DNA from: Oscheius dolichura
Taxonomy: Eukaryota > Nematoda > Chromadorea > Rhabditida > Rhabditidae
Direction of reading: 5' to 3'
Assembly (NCBI GenBank): GCA_932521035.1
Contig: OW051497.1
Span: forward strand, 4,960,001-5,024,000
DNA: 64,000 nucleotides
Shown: positions 1-12,200 of the stretch, piece by piece
Layout of the letters: the number at the start of each line of letters is the position of its first letter
Numbering within the stretch: position 1 is the stretch's first letter
Made by a program: the position numbers and the translations under genes
Notes under the pieces: model-generated
The model's database searches: none
What the model was told of the DNA's origin: nothing
Seen by the model: only the letters and a program-made list of their open reading frames with translations

Positions 1-1475
1 GACTCTTTTGATTTGTCAGCCGGCGGTAAGCAAAGGTGAACTTGATCCCGAGGATGGGCTCTTTGAAAGGATTACCTGGGATCTCTGGAAAAGTTACAAA
101 AACGAACAAGGCCAGATCCACGATAGCACCACTATCAGAAAGGTCAGTTTGTTTTTTAAGTAGGCAAATATTTCCTGTAGGCTATCTTCTTCGCTTCTAT
201 GGAATCTTCCTTGAGGAAAGAAATCTGGCCATTTTTGCTACGTGTTTACCCGTGGTCGTCTACTTTGGAACAAAGAGAGAGCATTCGAAACGACAATTTC
301 CTGGAGTACCAAAATATCCGAAGAAAGAGGTTGACTAAAGCGATAACTAAAACATCCCCCGTATTTAGACAGAAAAAGTACAATAGTCACGCGAAAGAGC
401 ATTTAGAAAGTATCGAAAACACTATTGAGAAGGACGTGGTTCGAACTGATAGGAAAAAACCTTTTTATGCCGGGGAGGACAACCCAAATATGGAAACTTT
501 GAAGTACGTCAGATTTCGTAACAAATATAGAGACAACCAGGAACATCCTCTTGAATTACGCAGTCGCCTATCCGGATGTGGGTTATATCCAAGGAATGTC
601 AGATCTTTTGTCCCCTCTGCTCTGCACAATGAGGTTCAACCAATTAAATTAATCCTCCACTGGATATTTTTAGAGACGAATCGGATGCGTATTGGTGCTT
701 CGTGGGTTTAATGCGTCATACTGTGTTTTCCTCCCACCCGCAAGGAAATGAGAACCTGATGGAGCAGACATTGGTAATGCGACAAGGGCAGTAGAATAAG
801 CAATCGTTGAAGGAATATCTTCGGGAACTGATGAAGCTTATGGCGCCGGACTTTTACTCTCATGTAGCGGCACAGGGAAGCGACGCCCTTCAACTTATGT
901 TCGTACACAGATGGATTCTTCTCTTCTTCAAACGTGAATTTCCGGAAGCTGATGCTTTCCACATTTGGGAGGTAGAGCTGGCTTCCAACGAAAATAAGGG
1001 AGCATTAAGGCATGCTGGGCTCGGTACAGGACAGATCATTTCTACATATTTATTTGTGTTGCCATCGTGTCTATCTACGGTAACGATGTCATCAACCAAA
1101 ACCTTCCTCATGACGAAATCTTACTCTATTTTTCTTCTCTCGCTATGCATATGGACGCTAAACTAGTATTGAAGAAGGTAAGGGTCCTAACTGTTTTACC
1201 AACTAAATATTACACATAATTTTCTTTGGTCTTTCCTGGAAACGGGCTTGATTGATATGCGGAAATATATGCTATCAATGCGTCTGCTTCCTCCTACTTC
1301 CTGTTTTCAGGCCAGAGGTCTTCTCCACGCTTTCTGCACACGTGACAAGATACCGTGCACCCTCGCGGGTCTCTGCTCCATTGAACAAGAACAATGGGAT
1401 TCACACAGACAACGCCAACAGTTCGAGTGCATACAATCCCATGGTGAAAACGTGGCTTGTCCTTACGGAAATTGA
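1..1475 (+). CDS. TBC1D16: TBC1D16-like Rab GTPase-activating protein, 5'-truncated
   Basis: TBC domains act as GTPase-activating proteins for Rab GTPases in membrane traffic. Spliced exons give a nearly complete TBC domain. The arginine-finger motif IEKDVVRTDR lies near 430-455 and the glutamine-finger motif YIQGMSDLL near 575-610, so both catalytic fingers are present. Further C-terminal blocks are WILLFFKREFPEADAFHIWE and FICVAIVSIYGNDVI. The tail after the last intron (ARGLLHAF, IPCTLAGLC) resembles TBC1D16 more than TBC1D15/17. Introns are about 37-40 bp except the last (about 1177-1311, 135 bp). The frame is open to the left edge, so the N-terminus is outside the window. The stop is TGA at 1473-1475. 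Family assignment is firm; the TBC1D16 subtype rests on C-terminal resemblance recalled from vertebrate proteins. Confidence 0.88.
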
Positions 1476-1875
1476 ACCTGTGATCTCTTTTGTATCTGTT
1501 TCGTAATGAATTCTTTACCTTCCTGAGATGTCACCCCCGTTAAACGGCATTAACTGCCAGTTAAAAGTGCAATTTAGCAAGAGATGGTCCAGAAATTAAT
1601 CGGAGAACCAATTTCTGATCATAGTCCGTTCCAGACAGCAGGCTATGTTATCAATGGACCAGGATGTTAGCTAGATACGGTCGCTCATCTTTTAAAGAAG
1701 TCATATTCCCTCTGAGACACACCCTGATAGTATTGTTATGTTTCTGCATGTATGTTATTCTACTGCCTTCAAATAATGGATTCTACCACAAAAGTGCAAT
1801 GGGTGGTCAGCTTCCGGTAGTAGCGCACGGGGTACAAAAGGCACCGACGCCGTGATTTCCGAAAAGTTGGCAGAC
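1476..1875. other. intergenic, no gene seen
   Basis: About 400 bp between the TBC1D16-like stop and the CAP gene start. Short open frames here show no family signature and no splice-consistent extension. Presumably the 3' UTR of the first gene and the promoter of the second. Confidence 0.5.
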
Positions 1876-2605
1876 ATGTTTAGCCATCTGTTGCTTCTCT
1901 GCTGCCCTCTCCTGGTTCACTCTTTCAACGACAAGCTTTTCGAAACTAAGGTTTGCATTCCACCATTTCTGACGCCGTTTTTTAGCTTTCAAATTTTTAC
2001 AACGAAGCTCGAGCAGCTCACAGTGTTCCACGGGTACAGCTGAACCACCGCCTCACAACTAAAGCAAAGCTATGGGCTGAATATCTGTCAATTATGCCCG
2101 GATCAAATTGCCTTCGACATTCGAGTGAAGGTCAGCTGTCTCTTTTATCCAGACCTTCTTTTTAGGAGGACAAAATATCTATTTCTATTGGTCTACTCAA
2201 CCAATTGCGGAAGAGAAGCTTGCGTTAAAATGTGCTGATGCTTTCTACAAGGTGCATCCTTTAGGGTAATACCTGATACAAACAGTTTAGGAGATCAAGT
2301 ACTACAACTACGGGATCCCCGGATACATTCACCCAGCCGCCCACTTCACTGAAATGGTTTGGAAATCAGTTACAGAGATCGGGATAGGCATATACACGAA
2401 GACTTACACGTAAGCAACAAAAGTAGAACTAGCAATGCGCATTTATAGAAATAGACACGGCGGCTGTGGTATTGGGGGTTTGCCAAGGAAACCGGCTATT
2501 GGATATATGGTTGTTATCCAGCATAATCCCGCCGGTAATAGGGACAGCAAGAAGCAATTTCTGGCGAATGTTCTCCGACCTGTACGACGGCTTCGTTTTC
2601 TCTAG
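1876..2605 (+). CDS. secreted CAP (SCP/TAPS) domain protein, GAPR-1-like
   Basis: Five exons (1876-1950, 1986-2130, 2166-2251, 2291-2409, 2449-2605) join in frame to 193 residues. Introns are 35, 35, 39 and 39 bp. The start begins a signal peptide (MFSHLLLLCCPLLVHS). The CAP fold follows: FYNEARAAH near the N-terminus, HSSEGGQNIYFYW, FYKEIKYYNY, then the signature HFTEMVWKS, and a final strand IGYMVVIQHNPAGN equivalent to the ARYFPAGN strand of GAPR-1/GLIPR2. Of the usual CAP H-E-E-H tetrad, the first glutamate is Gln here (GQN instead of GEN); the second Glu and both His are present. GAPR-1 itself is intracellular and lacks a signal peptide, so this is a secreted member with a GAPR-1-like core. 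CAP proteins are often secreted effectors or sterol/lipid binders; the role here is not shown by the sequence. Confidence 0.92.
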
Positions 2606-3188
2606 TTCCTGGTCGACAGACATCTCCCCCAGACCTTTTCCAACTCCCTAGGAGGAAGTTCTCCTCGACAAGGGAGTGATCTCTTTGTAACGTTTGTCCC
2701 CGGAAACAGGAAGCGCCTCGTGTCATCATACAATCAGCCAACTCGTTAAAGCCCGTCATTCGGGTTGTGACGCCCTTTCCCACATATTTTAATATATTTT
2801 AATGTGACCTATATAATACATAAATTTGTTTACCTGATTTATTTGTAACTTCTATTCGTCAAACTAGTGAGAGTGCACCCAATGAATTTGAACAACATTC
2901 TATTCATTTGCCTCTATTTGGTAAAAGTCAAGCTTGTGGGTGTCTCAGCATGAAAATACAAGAGACAAAATAAGAAGGCTATTCAATTATGTTCAATATA
3001 AAGCGCCCATCTGGGTCTTCATTATATTTCGCGTCACCGACGGATACATAAGGCAGCCACCCTGAAGAGGGTTGTCAGTCCAACAAATTCACATTTCCTT
3101 CTCTTACCAAATAGTAGACTTCCTAATTGTGGAACCCCCTCAATCGAGGTCCCAGAAGTCTGGAAACTTCCTAATTAAAGGTCTGATG
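2606..3188. other. intergenic, AT-rich, no gene seen
   Basis: AT-rich from about 2780 to 3000 with no supported coding region. A frame on the minus strand (about 2514-2783) overlaps the last CAP exon and is a shadow. Confidence 0.5.
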
Positions 3189-3214
3189 GACGTCATCTGT
3201 CTTTGGTATATAAG
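3189..3214 (+). promoter_or_regulatory. CRE-like site and TATA box of the neuropeptide-like gene
   Basis: GACGTCAT at 3189-3196 resembles a cAMP response element, and TATATAAG at 3207-3214 is a good TATA box about 75 bp before the start codon at 3286. This is consistent with a regulated neuroendocrine promoter; function is inferred. Confidence 0.45.
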
Positions 3215-6200
3215 CCCTTTATCGGTAGCTCTTTGCCAACTCTTCTTGTCCTTTTTGCTAAATAATAGATCCTGTTCAGGTAAGAATGCTCAAGTGGCTG
3301 GTCCTTTCCATGGTGCTCTTCGCCTGCTTCTTAAACGTCTTCGGATGGTCAGACGCCGTACGTTCTTCTTTTTTCTTGGTCCAGAAAGGAAAACTTTCAG
3401 AGTGACCCCGATATGGAACAAGTCCTCGGACGCGTCTACAGGACTGTTCTACTGAAAGCCAAAAGAAGTCGTAAGTATCAGCCTAGCCACGGGGGTTAAG
3501 AAACTCTTTCAGCGTCAATGGGACTGTCGCTTGCTGAATACATGGCCTCTCCTCAAGGTGGTGATAACTTCCACTTCATCCCCGGTGGTCGCAAGTAAAT
3601 CTTCGGGTTGCTCCCTGCTCCTTCGCCCAAACCGTCTCAACATCTCTTCCACCATCCAAGATCCGCTGCCGCCCGCAGATTTGTTTGTGATCACATTTCA
3701 CAAGTTCCGTGAAAGCCTCAAGGACTGCACCATGCTATTATAAATTTGTTCAAAAAGAGTTTGTACTTGGAGAGAGGGGTGTAGCAGCAGAATGCTCTTT
3801 TCGTGTTGTCCGTGCGTCTTGTATCGCCGCGTCTTCAGCCTATCCTGCAAATCTATCGCGCAAACAGTAGTTAAGCCCTTTCTGTCCGCCTCTAATGAAT
3901 CGACCACTGTCACACACGGCTTCTCTCTTGTCGTGGACGGCGATTGTGACCGTTGCTACGGTCACCTTAGCGGCTGACCGTTTGCCACCGGGACACAACC
4001 ACCATCCATGACGACACAGAGCTGCACTTTATTCAATTAATTACATGGCGGCACAAGAGTGCTGGGGATGTCCGTATTTGCCAAGGTCTCATTGCTGTCA
4101 TCGTTGAAGATGCTTATGAAGTCAATATCGAAGGTACGAATCCCTTTAGGTAGCCGCAGCATAATATCATCTCCGCTGAATTCCTCCAGCGGTTCCTCTC
4201 TAAAGCAACCTATCTTCTCACTGGGTAAACTCACATGTTGTAACCAATAACTTTTATCTTGACCTTCTTTTCCACTTGGTTGCTGTCAAGTGTACCACCA
4301 TAAAAGTAGGTATCTGGAGTCTTGAATGAATACGAGATAACTCTTACTCATTCTTTTAGAATCCGGTTTAAAAAACAGCTTTGGGATCAACAAAGTGTTG
4401 CAGTTGAGGATACGGGCTGCTTCAGAAATGGAATAACCCGAAGCATCTACCAGAGGCCCAATTTCCTCCTCTCTCGGCGGATCTACACCGTCCAACCAAA
4501 TGTGAGGTGTTGATTTCTACAGTGCAATGTGCGTATTCCATTTTTGTGTGCTTAACCTTTGTACAAGCATTCCACAGCCCGATCCATTTGTAATTTGTAA
4601 GCTTTGCTCCATTGGTTAATAAAAATACTGCTTTCCCATTTTCCGTCGCCGGTATCAGAAAGTGTCTGACGTCTATAAACAGTTTTATACTATGGCTTAC
4701 ACCATACCTTTGTTCATTAAGTCTTTTTCTGTAGATCGGCCAAGCTCCTCCAATACTGGTTCTAAGAATTCTGTTGTCATAGAGAGGGGTGACTCCGTAG
4801 TGCTAGTCACAGTACTGGTAGCTGTTGTAGAATCAGGGACAAATATGGTTGGCGGGGGCGGGAATCTCTGCAAAGATGCAATCACCAAATTACCCGACCT
4901 TTACCTTGTTAACCTTTTGTTGGAAGGTCTTCTCTTTGAAAGAATTCTTCTTGCTATAAATAGAATTGTTTGATTTTGAAATGGGCTACTCCTACTCGAA
5001 AATGATCACTGGTTTCGTAGTGGTGATTATAAAGGGCTTTGTTGTAAATTTAGCTGTGGTTGCACGCCCTTCGTCATCAGTCTGGTTATCGTCACGAGTG
5101 TTCTGTGGCTAAAAGATAGTGAGGGATGTGTTGGGATAGCCTGGAGTACTAAGACATTGTATACTACCACTTCTCTTCTGGGGGCGTTGTTCTCCTCTAC
5201 GATCTCCTCTTCATCGTCTACATATTCTACTATTTCATAAGACTCGTCGTTGTCGGGAGCGGTAGTGGGTGCATCCAAACTGTGAGACTGCTGGCTATAT
5301 TAGACTACATACCGTATCCTCCACTTTGGATTTCTCAGTTCCAGTGTCTCTTAAAAATAAGCGTTACAACGGGCGGAAGAGTACGTACTTATCCACTCGT
5401 CGATTCCTTCCTGTTCTTTTCCAGAGCTGAAGATGAATCAACGCATACGCCACCAATAGCTTACCTTCGTTTTCTTCGCCTTCGGTAACCAGGGGAGTCT
5501 TCCCATCCAAAGCTCATTTTTGAATAAGGAAGTAGTATTCCAGGCCCCACCTAACAATTCTTTCAAAATTTAAAACATTCTACCTGTTTCTGAAGGTCGA
5601 ATTCTGTAGCTGGGCCAACCATTACGGCCACACCTAAACTCATCTTTGTTTGCCATAACGACAAAACTCACACGACGGTTTCGTGCCCCACGGCTTGTAC
5701 GAAAAATTAGTGAAGGCGATAGTGTGATCGTCAGCAATGTAGATATTGGCCTTTACCCGATTCTGCTTGTCTTCGAGGATGCCAAAAGGAATACCCACAT
5801 AAATATCTTCTACAAAGAGTTATTACAATTAAAATATGTGTTACTATTACCTGTGGCAAATACAGTCGGAAAGAGATATAACAGAAGGCTGATCATTGCT
5901 ATGCAATCAGGGTTGACTACAACTAGTAGACGGTTTGGGGTCACCGGGTTACATTGGCGCCACTTAAAGCCATCAATCAAAGTGATGGCTATTACATGTT
6001 CCGTTTCCCTTTTTGCTTGTCTTTCCAACAAGAGGAAGTCATGCAAAGGTTTGTCTTACTTTCTCAGGTGGCTGACAGCTGCTTTAGATCAACTGGGAAC
6101 AATTGTAACATGATGTGAAACGTTTGGAAGTTGTCCGAGTCCAGGGTCTCAAGAGCAACAATCTCTACTTGTTTAAAAATCGCTATTCTAACGTTATTGG

Positions 6201-9200
6201 AACAAAACAATTAGATTTCCCCGTACGCTTCTTCCTTGAATCAACAGTATAATCATCTTTTAGGGTTCAACAATGAACTCATGGATCTCTTCCTGCTTGC
6301 ATTACACTAATAGGAACTTTACGACTTTTGACACCTGCTCATCCCATTGTTTCTTGTTGTATCGCTATTGCATACATTTACATTCCGCTGTATTTGTACT
6401 AAAGAAAGACACAGCTCGATGAAATTTGTTCTTCTTATCCTGCTTATTCCTCTATCCGCGACGGTGAGACGATTTTCTATGTATAGCTAAGCTCCTTAGA
6501 AAGAACAGCTCGACCAAGAGTCGATAATGGAGATGATTTTAAGCGACATCAACGAGAACAAGGTATGCGGGGGATCTACATATATCTATGGTAATTTTTT
6601 AGATTATGCTATACAGTAAAACAAATTGTCGCTATAGTCGGCAAATGAAAATCCTTCTTCGGCAGTATCCCTTGGAAGCCGCTATCAAAACGGTTGAACT
6701 AAATTATGAGCCTAACGAAAGAGAACTGCTGGTAAGTTTTCTTACAATATTTAATAACAATTCTTTTATTAGGAATGCCTTGAAAACCTCTCTGGAATTC
6801 GAACGGTCCCACAGCTTTTTGTTAATGGCACATTTATTGGAGGCTATACAGATACGCAAGAGTTGGATGATCAAGGAAAATTCAAGGAAATCCTCGAAGT
6901 AGTAGGACTATTGTGATACGCGTTCTTGCTTTGTTTCCGAGCCATGAAACTTCCTATCATGTGGCACTTGTGCAACTCGTGCGACCTCAGAGGTTAATTG
7001 GGAACCAAGATACGCACCGGGCTGGTCACCTTGACATAGGATATGAGCCCATTGATTACGCCCTTACTGGTCGATTTCTCCTCTCTGTCACAAGTGTTTC
7101 GATTCTTTCCGCTGGTATTTGTTATACAGACACAACTGCATAATGTGCTTAACAACTAACTTATGCTGACCATCGTCTGCAGTCTCCCGTTCGGGGCGCT
7201 ATTTCCTACGGGGATCCAAGACCGGTCCTCGACGGCCTTTCTCTGAGTCAAGCAATGTGATCGTCCTTCCTGCGACCGAGTTCCACTTCGTTGAGGATCT
7301 TTGTCACTTAGTTCGACACCTTTCTAGCCTGTTAGACAAAAACGCGGCCTTTGCCGGAAAGCGCTTATCATTCAGCTTTTGTCGTTCAACCCGCTACGTC
7401 ACCAAGTGCTTTTGCGTTTGTCACCTTGTCGCAGCTCAACCAGTACATTCACGTCATTGTTTCACTTTTTTTTACCACCTTTGATCTAACCCCAACATTT
7501 TTGGAAATTACACAAGTTAATTAAACCAACTGCTTTAATAGATCCGACTATAATAATTATATGAAATCCTTGTTGACTCGGAAAGACACCTGACAACATA
7601 TAATCCCTGCCTTTTAATCTTTTTGCTGCTTCTTTCTTCAATATCTTCATAATTTGCGCTCTCGCGCTACAACGATAGATCCTTTCAAGGGTTCTTTTTT
7701 ATGTAAACACACCGTCGAGAAAAAATCTCAGATTACATAAACCTTTTGCTGTGCTTTCCATAAAAATGCTGTCTTTTCATGTTTTCTAGTTCCACAAATT
7801 CCTCGCCTGTATTTGCAATACTTGTTTAGTTATACGCAATGTGTTCAAACACAGTGGGCGTCCTGATACGTCCTTCTAGTTGTCATCCCACTCGTCCAGC
7901 TCTTTTCAGTAAAGATGGCCGCTGTGGAGAAGCAGAAACGGCGGATTCTCACCATCCTGGTATTGGCTTTAATTGTGGATATGCTCGCCTTCACCTGCAT
8001 TCTTCCCCTGTTTCCGGGTATTATCAACTTCTATTCTACGGATGATCACAGAGTAAGGAACTTTTTGTTTTATACTTTTGTCTCTTTGTGCTCATTATGA
8101 ACAAATTTATTGGGCATAATACCGAATGCCCAGCAAATTTATTCAAATTTTGTGCATCAGGACGACATTTTTCATAGCGAGGGCCCCTTGCCTTTACTAA
8201 AGAGCGTTTTAGGACTGGCTTTATGACACAGTGGTTCATTTACTGCAGTCGTTCCAAAGAGCCATTGGAGCTCCCCTTAACGAGCGCTATAATAACGTTT
8301 TCTTCGGAGGTGGGCATTCTTCAGTAATTAGGGAAGCTCTTTTTCAGGATTACTAGGTTCCGTGTTCAGCGGATTGCAATTCATAGCATCCCCTACCCTG
8401 GGTGCACTTTCTGATGTTTATGGCAGACGAACAATGTTGTTGTTATCATGTATAGGAACACTAATTTCATATTCGGTAATTGGCATGTACACGGAGAAAT
8501 ACTCCCTTAGATATGGTTAAGAGCTGACACCTTCACCGTTTTTGTCCTTTCCCGAATAATGGGAGGCTTGAGCAAAAGCAACATCAACATTGCGACGGCC
8601 ATAGTCTCTGACATTTCCCTCCCGGAGGACCATCCCAAGGGCATGGTAAAAAACAGCTATCGCGGTGTGATGGATGATGTTTTTAGGCTATGATTGGAAT
8701 CGCCTACTCTGTGGGATTTTTGATCGGTCCAATGATAGGAGCGTACTTTTCTACTATTGCAACTACAGTACGTCTATCTTAGTCTTGGAATGAATTAATA
8801 TTGTAGGATACGTTCTTCGCTACACCTGCTGTTTTCTCCATTGTTTTGACGGCTATTCATTTCTGCATAATAGCTTTCTTCTTACCAGAAACATTGGAAT
8901 TTGAGAAGAGGGTATGTTGTCCGTCGTTTGGAAGAGATAGAACATTTTTAGAAGACTAGTGCACAGGTTCTGGATAAAGCGAAAACATTGGTTTCCCCTG
9001 CTGAGCTCTTCAAATTCTCGGTTGTTGAGGCCAAACCAGAGGGTGAGAAGGTTTTCTCTCCCAATATGTCGCTATTCAGTTAAAAGAGAAATGCAAGGTT
9101 TTGGAAATGTCTACTTTATTTATCTGTTCCTCTACTCTGGCCTTGAATTCACCCTTCCCTTCCTTACCCACTTGAGGTTCGATTTTGGAAAGTGCGTATC

Positions 9201-12200
9201 TTTGGGGCAAACAACGTTCTGGTTATTTTTAGTATGCAACAAGGGAAGATTTACCTCTTCACTGGATTGATTATGCTGCCTATTCAAGGCTACATCGTCA
9301 GGAGAACACCCTTGGAAAAGTAAGCTTTCGTGATAACAGAAGAGCACTCTTCTCCAGACAAAAGAGGATGGCGGAGTACGGCATAATGACCATTGTGCCG
9401 GCCTATTTGATCATAGCCGCGTCTTCTTCCGTTTACACGTTATACCTCGGGCTGGCCCTGTATGCTTTTGGTAGGAAATGCTATCCACCAAAAACACCAC
9501 TCTTTTAGCATCCGCCACAGTGGTTACTTGCCTGACATCATGCGTCTCGACTCTTCACACGAGCAGTGACCGCGGAGCCTTGACGGGTGTTTTCCGAAGC
9601 CTGGGAGCATTGGCCAGAGCCCTGGGACCACTTTTTGCTTCTAGCTGTAAGTAGAGTCCAATTTCAAAAAAGAAAAACGTCAGTGTTCTGGCTCTTTGGC
9701 CCCTCGTCCACCTACACAATTGGGGGAATCCTTCTCGTGGCACCCCTCCTGCTGTTGAAGAAAATGAAGAGCCCAGTGAAGCAGGAGTAATGTACAGAAG
9801 AAATAAGCTTTCTGCGATAATTTCAAACCCGTGTCTGTTGTCGTCTATACGTGTATTGTCACCTTGCAGTCATAATTTATTATATCTTCAAATCTAATGA
9901 ACTTTTCTCTTTGTTGGAATTCCAATTTCCTTTCCGAATATTTTGTCCAGTTCCTCCCGTCTTGACATAATTTCTTTCTTCTGGTCCGAAGTCAGCACTC
10001 TAGCCATGAAAACACTGACGGTTCTCCAGCCATCCTTCCGTGTTCCTCCAATTTCCTTAAACAACGTATTTTCTCGTCTGAAACCCAATATCTTAGATGG
10101 CATGTCACATTTGTTTTCTCACGGAGAAAAGAAGTTCAACGGAAAAAGAAGGCAGCCAACAAAAATGCCCACGTTCATGAGAGAACCCACCCGAACAGTT
10201 TGAAGAAGACGCTTCAGGGCATGCCACTTCTTAGCCGTCAAGTATTTATGGATGAAATCCGGAAAAGAGGATGATTCGAATATAAGATGTTGCGCTTACC
10301 TTAGCACCTTCTACCATCAATTCCACCTGGAGATGGGGCTCTGGGAACTCAAAGTTCTCCTCGGATGCGTCGGTTTCATTAGTGGCAGAGAGGGTGTTCT
10401 CAGGCGACGGCGGCGTCTCCTCGCTCTCCTGACCATAGGATAACAAGGCAAAAGTGAGAATTATCAGCAGAGGAGGCATCTTGGAAGGTAGAGAGGGAAA
10501 CGCTTAAATTGGCAAGTCTACCTCAAACAGGTTCATCGTACAATATCGCGATGGCACTTGAATAAAGGTTACATTGAGGTGCCTGTTCGTCCAACGGGAA
10601 ACTAAAAAGCGATTTACATGCTTCCGTAGATAGGGAATGTTGTTCTATACGGTGTGGTAAACATGGACAAACCACAAGATTTTATGATCACCTCGGAGTG
10701 CTGTTTGATCATGATTTTTTCGCTGTTCCTCTCATGATACCGAGAATATTAGATAAGGTAGAGCTTTTGTTTCATGGCCTATTTCTTCAGAATAAACTAC
10801 GTGCTTGGTACCTAGAACGACTTCCGACCTCCGAGAGATAAAATGGTTCTTAGGGAAATATATGGCGTCCATTGCCGTCCTATTACAATCCGGCTGCAGC
10901 CGTGTCTGGATCCATTCGCTCCAAGCGGTATAACCTTTCAACTTCCAGCCGAGTTCCACTTACCGATTGCCTCTTCTCGTTTTTGAAATCCGTTTCAAGA
11001 GCTTCCCATTGAAAGTACACGTACTTACTTCCTCGAGAGCACGCCAGGGGCGGGGTCGGAGGTCTTCCCGCGCGCATATCTTTGTTTTCCTTAACGCGAG
11101 CCTCTTCTCGCCCTCTTGCATACATCGTCTCTTCATTAGCACAAGCCAGCTTTTTAAAAACTTGAAGCTCTTCACTTGTTGAGGAGAAAATGGTCCGCCG
11201 CTTTTACGCATAAGTATCCTCGGAAAAGTGTGCATAATTGCGAGTATAACGATGTGGTGACCACAGCTGTTGGATGGCAGAACTGGCCACACGCCATTAG
11301 AGAACGCCCGGCCAATCGGCCACGCGTAAAAACTCATCGCAATCAAACTTTTAGCCCGTCGCATCTATGAAAAAGAAGCCACTCGGTATCCCCTTTCCCG
11401 AGAATGGAATCTCTGCGTCGTATTAGATCCAGCCCCTTTGTCAGTACATTCCAGTTATAGTTTCAGTTGCCATGACTCCCCGGGGTCACATTTGTTTTGA
11501 TATTTGCCACTTTGTGCCCCATAACGAGAACCCGGATCCGTTTGACCTCTTCCAATTGTCGAGGGCCCTGTAGAATACTTAGATTAAAAGAGGAACAAGA
11601 GTTCTCTCCGCCAGAGAGAATCCGATTTGAGGGCGTCTACGGAGCAATCCAACCAATTACCGCTTTCCTGCTCAAAGTATCCGCAACGCAATTTGTGGGA
11701 TTCATAGAGTGCGGTGCAATTAGCTTAGCTAGCTCTCTTGATTGTGCATTTACTCAACTGTTGCCAGCCTCCTATTGTTCCCTCCGTAGTGGTCATCTGT
11801 CCTGATTGTTCACTCCCCGAACCGGTCAAGCGTAAAGGAGACCAATTGCCTTTTTTCCATCCACTCGTTGAAACCAAAATGAAGCCACTAAATCCCGAGG
11901 CCACAAACAGCTGCGTTTAGTCGGGTAGAGAACCCTTTGCGGCAGCATTTGCATGCCAAAGGAACAACGTGCCCCCGTCTGTGAGCGGACTGTTCGGGAC
12001 ACGCTGCGATCAATACTGCTTGCTAGTCACACCAGTACATACTGGCCGCTACTTTTACCTCTCACCAGCTGTTCTTCGGCTGTCAGGTCACTGGACCTTC
12101 CTTTTCAATGTTTACCCGTGTTTACCCCCGTGTTTAATCCATCTTCCTCCTACAATTATTATCTATCTTAATATATTGTTGATGATTATCATCTTCTATT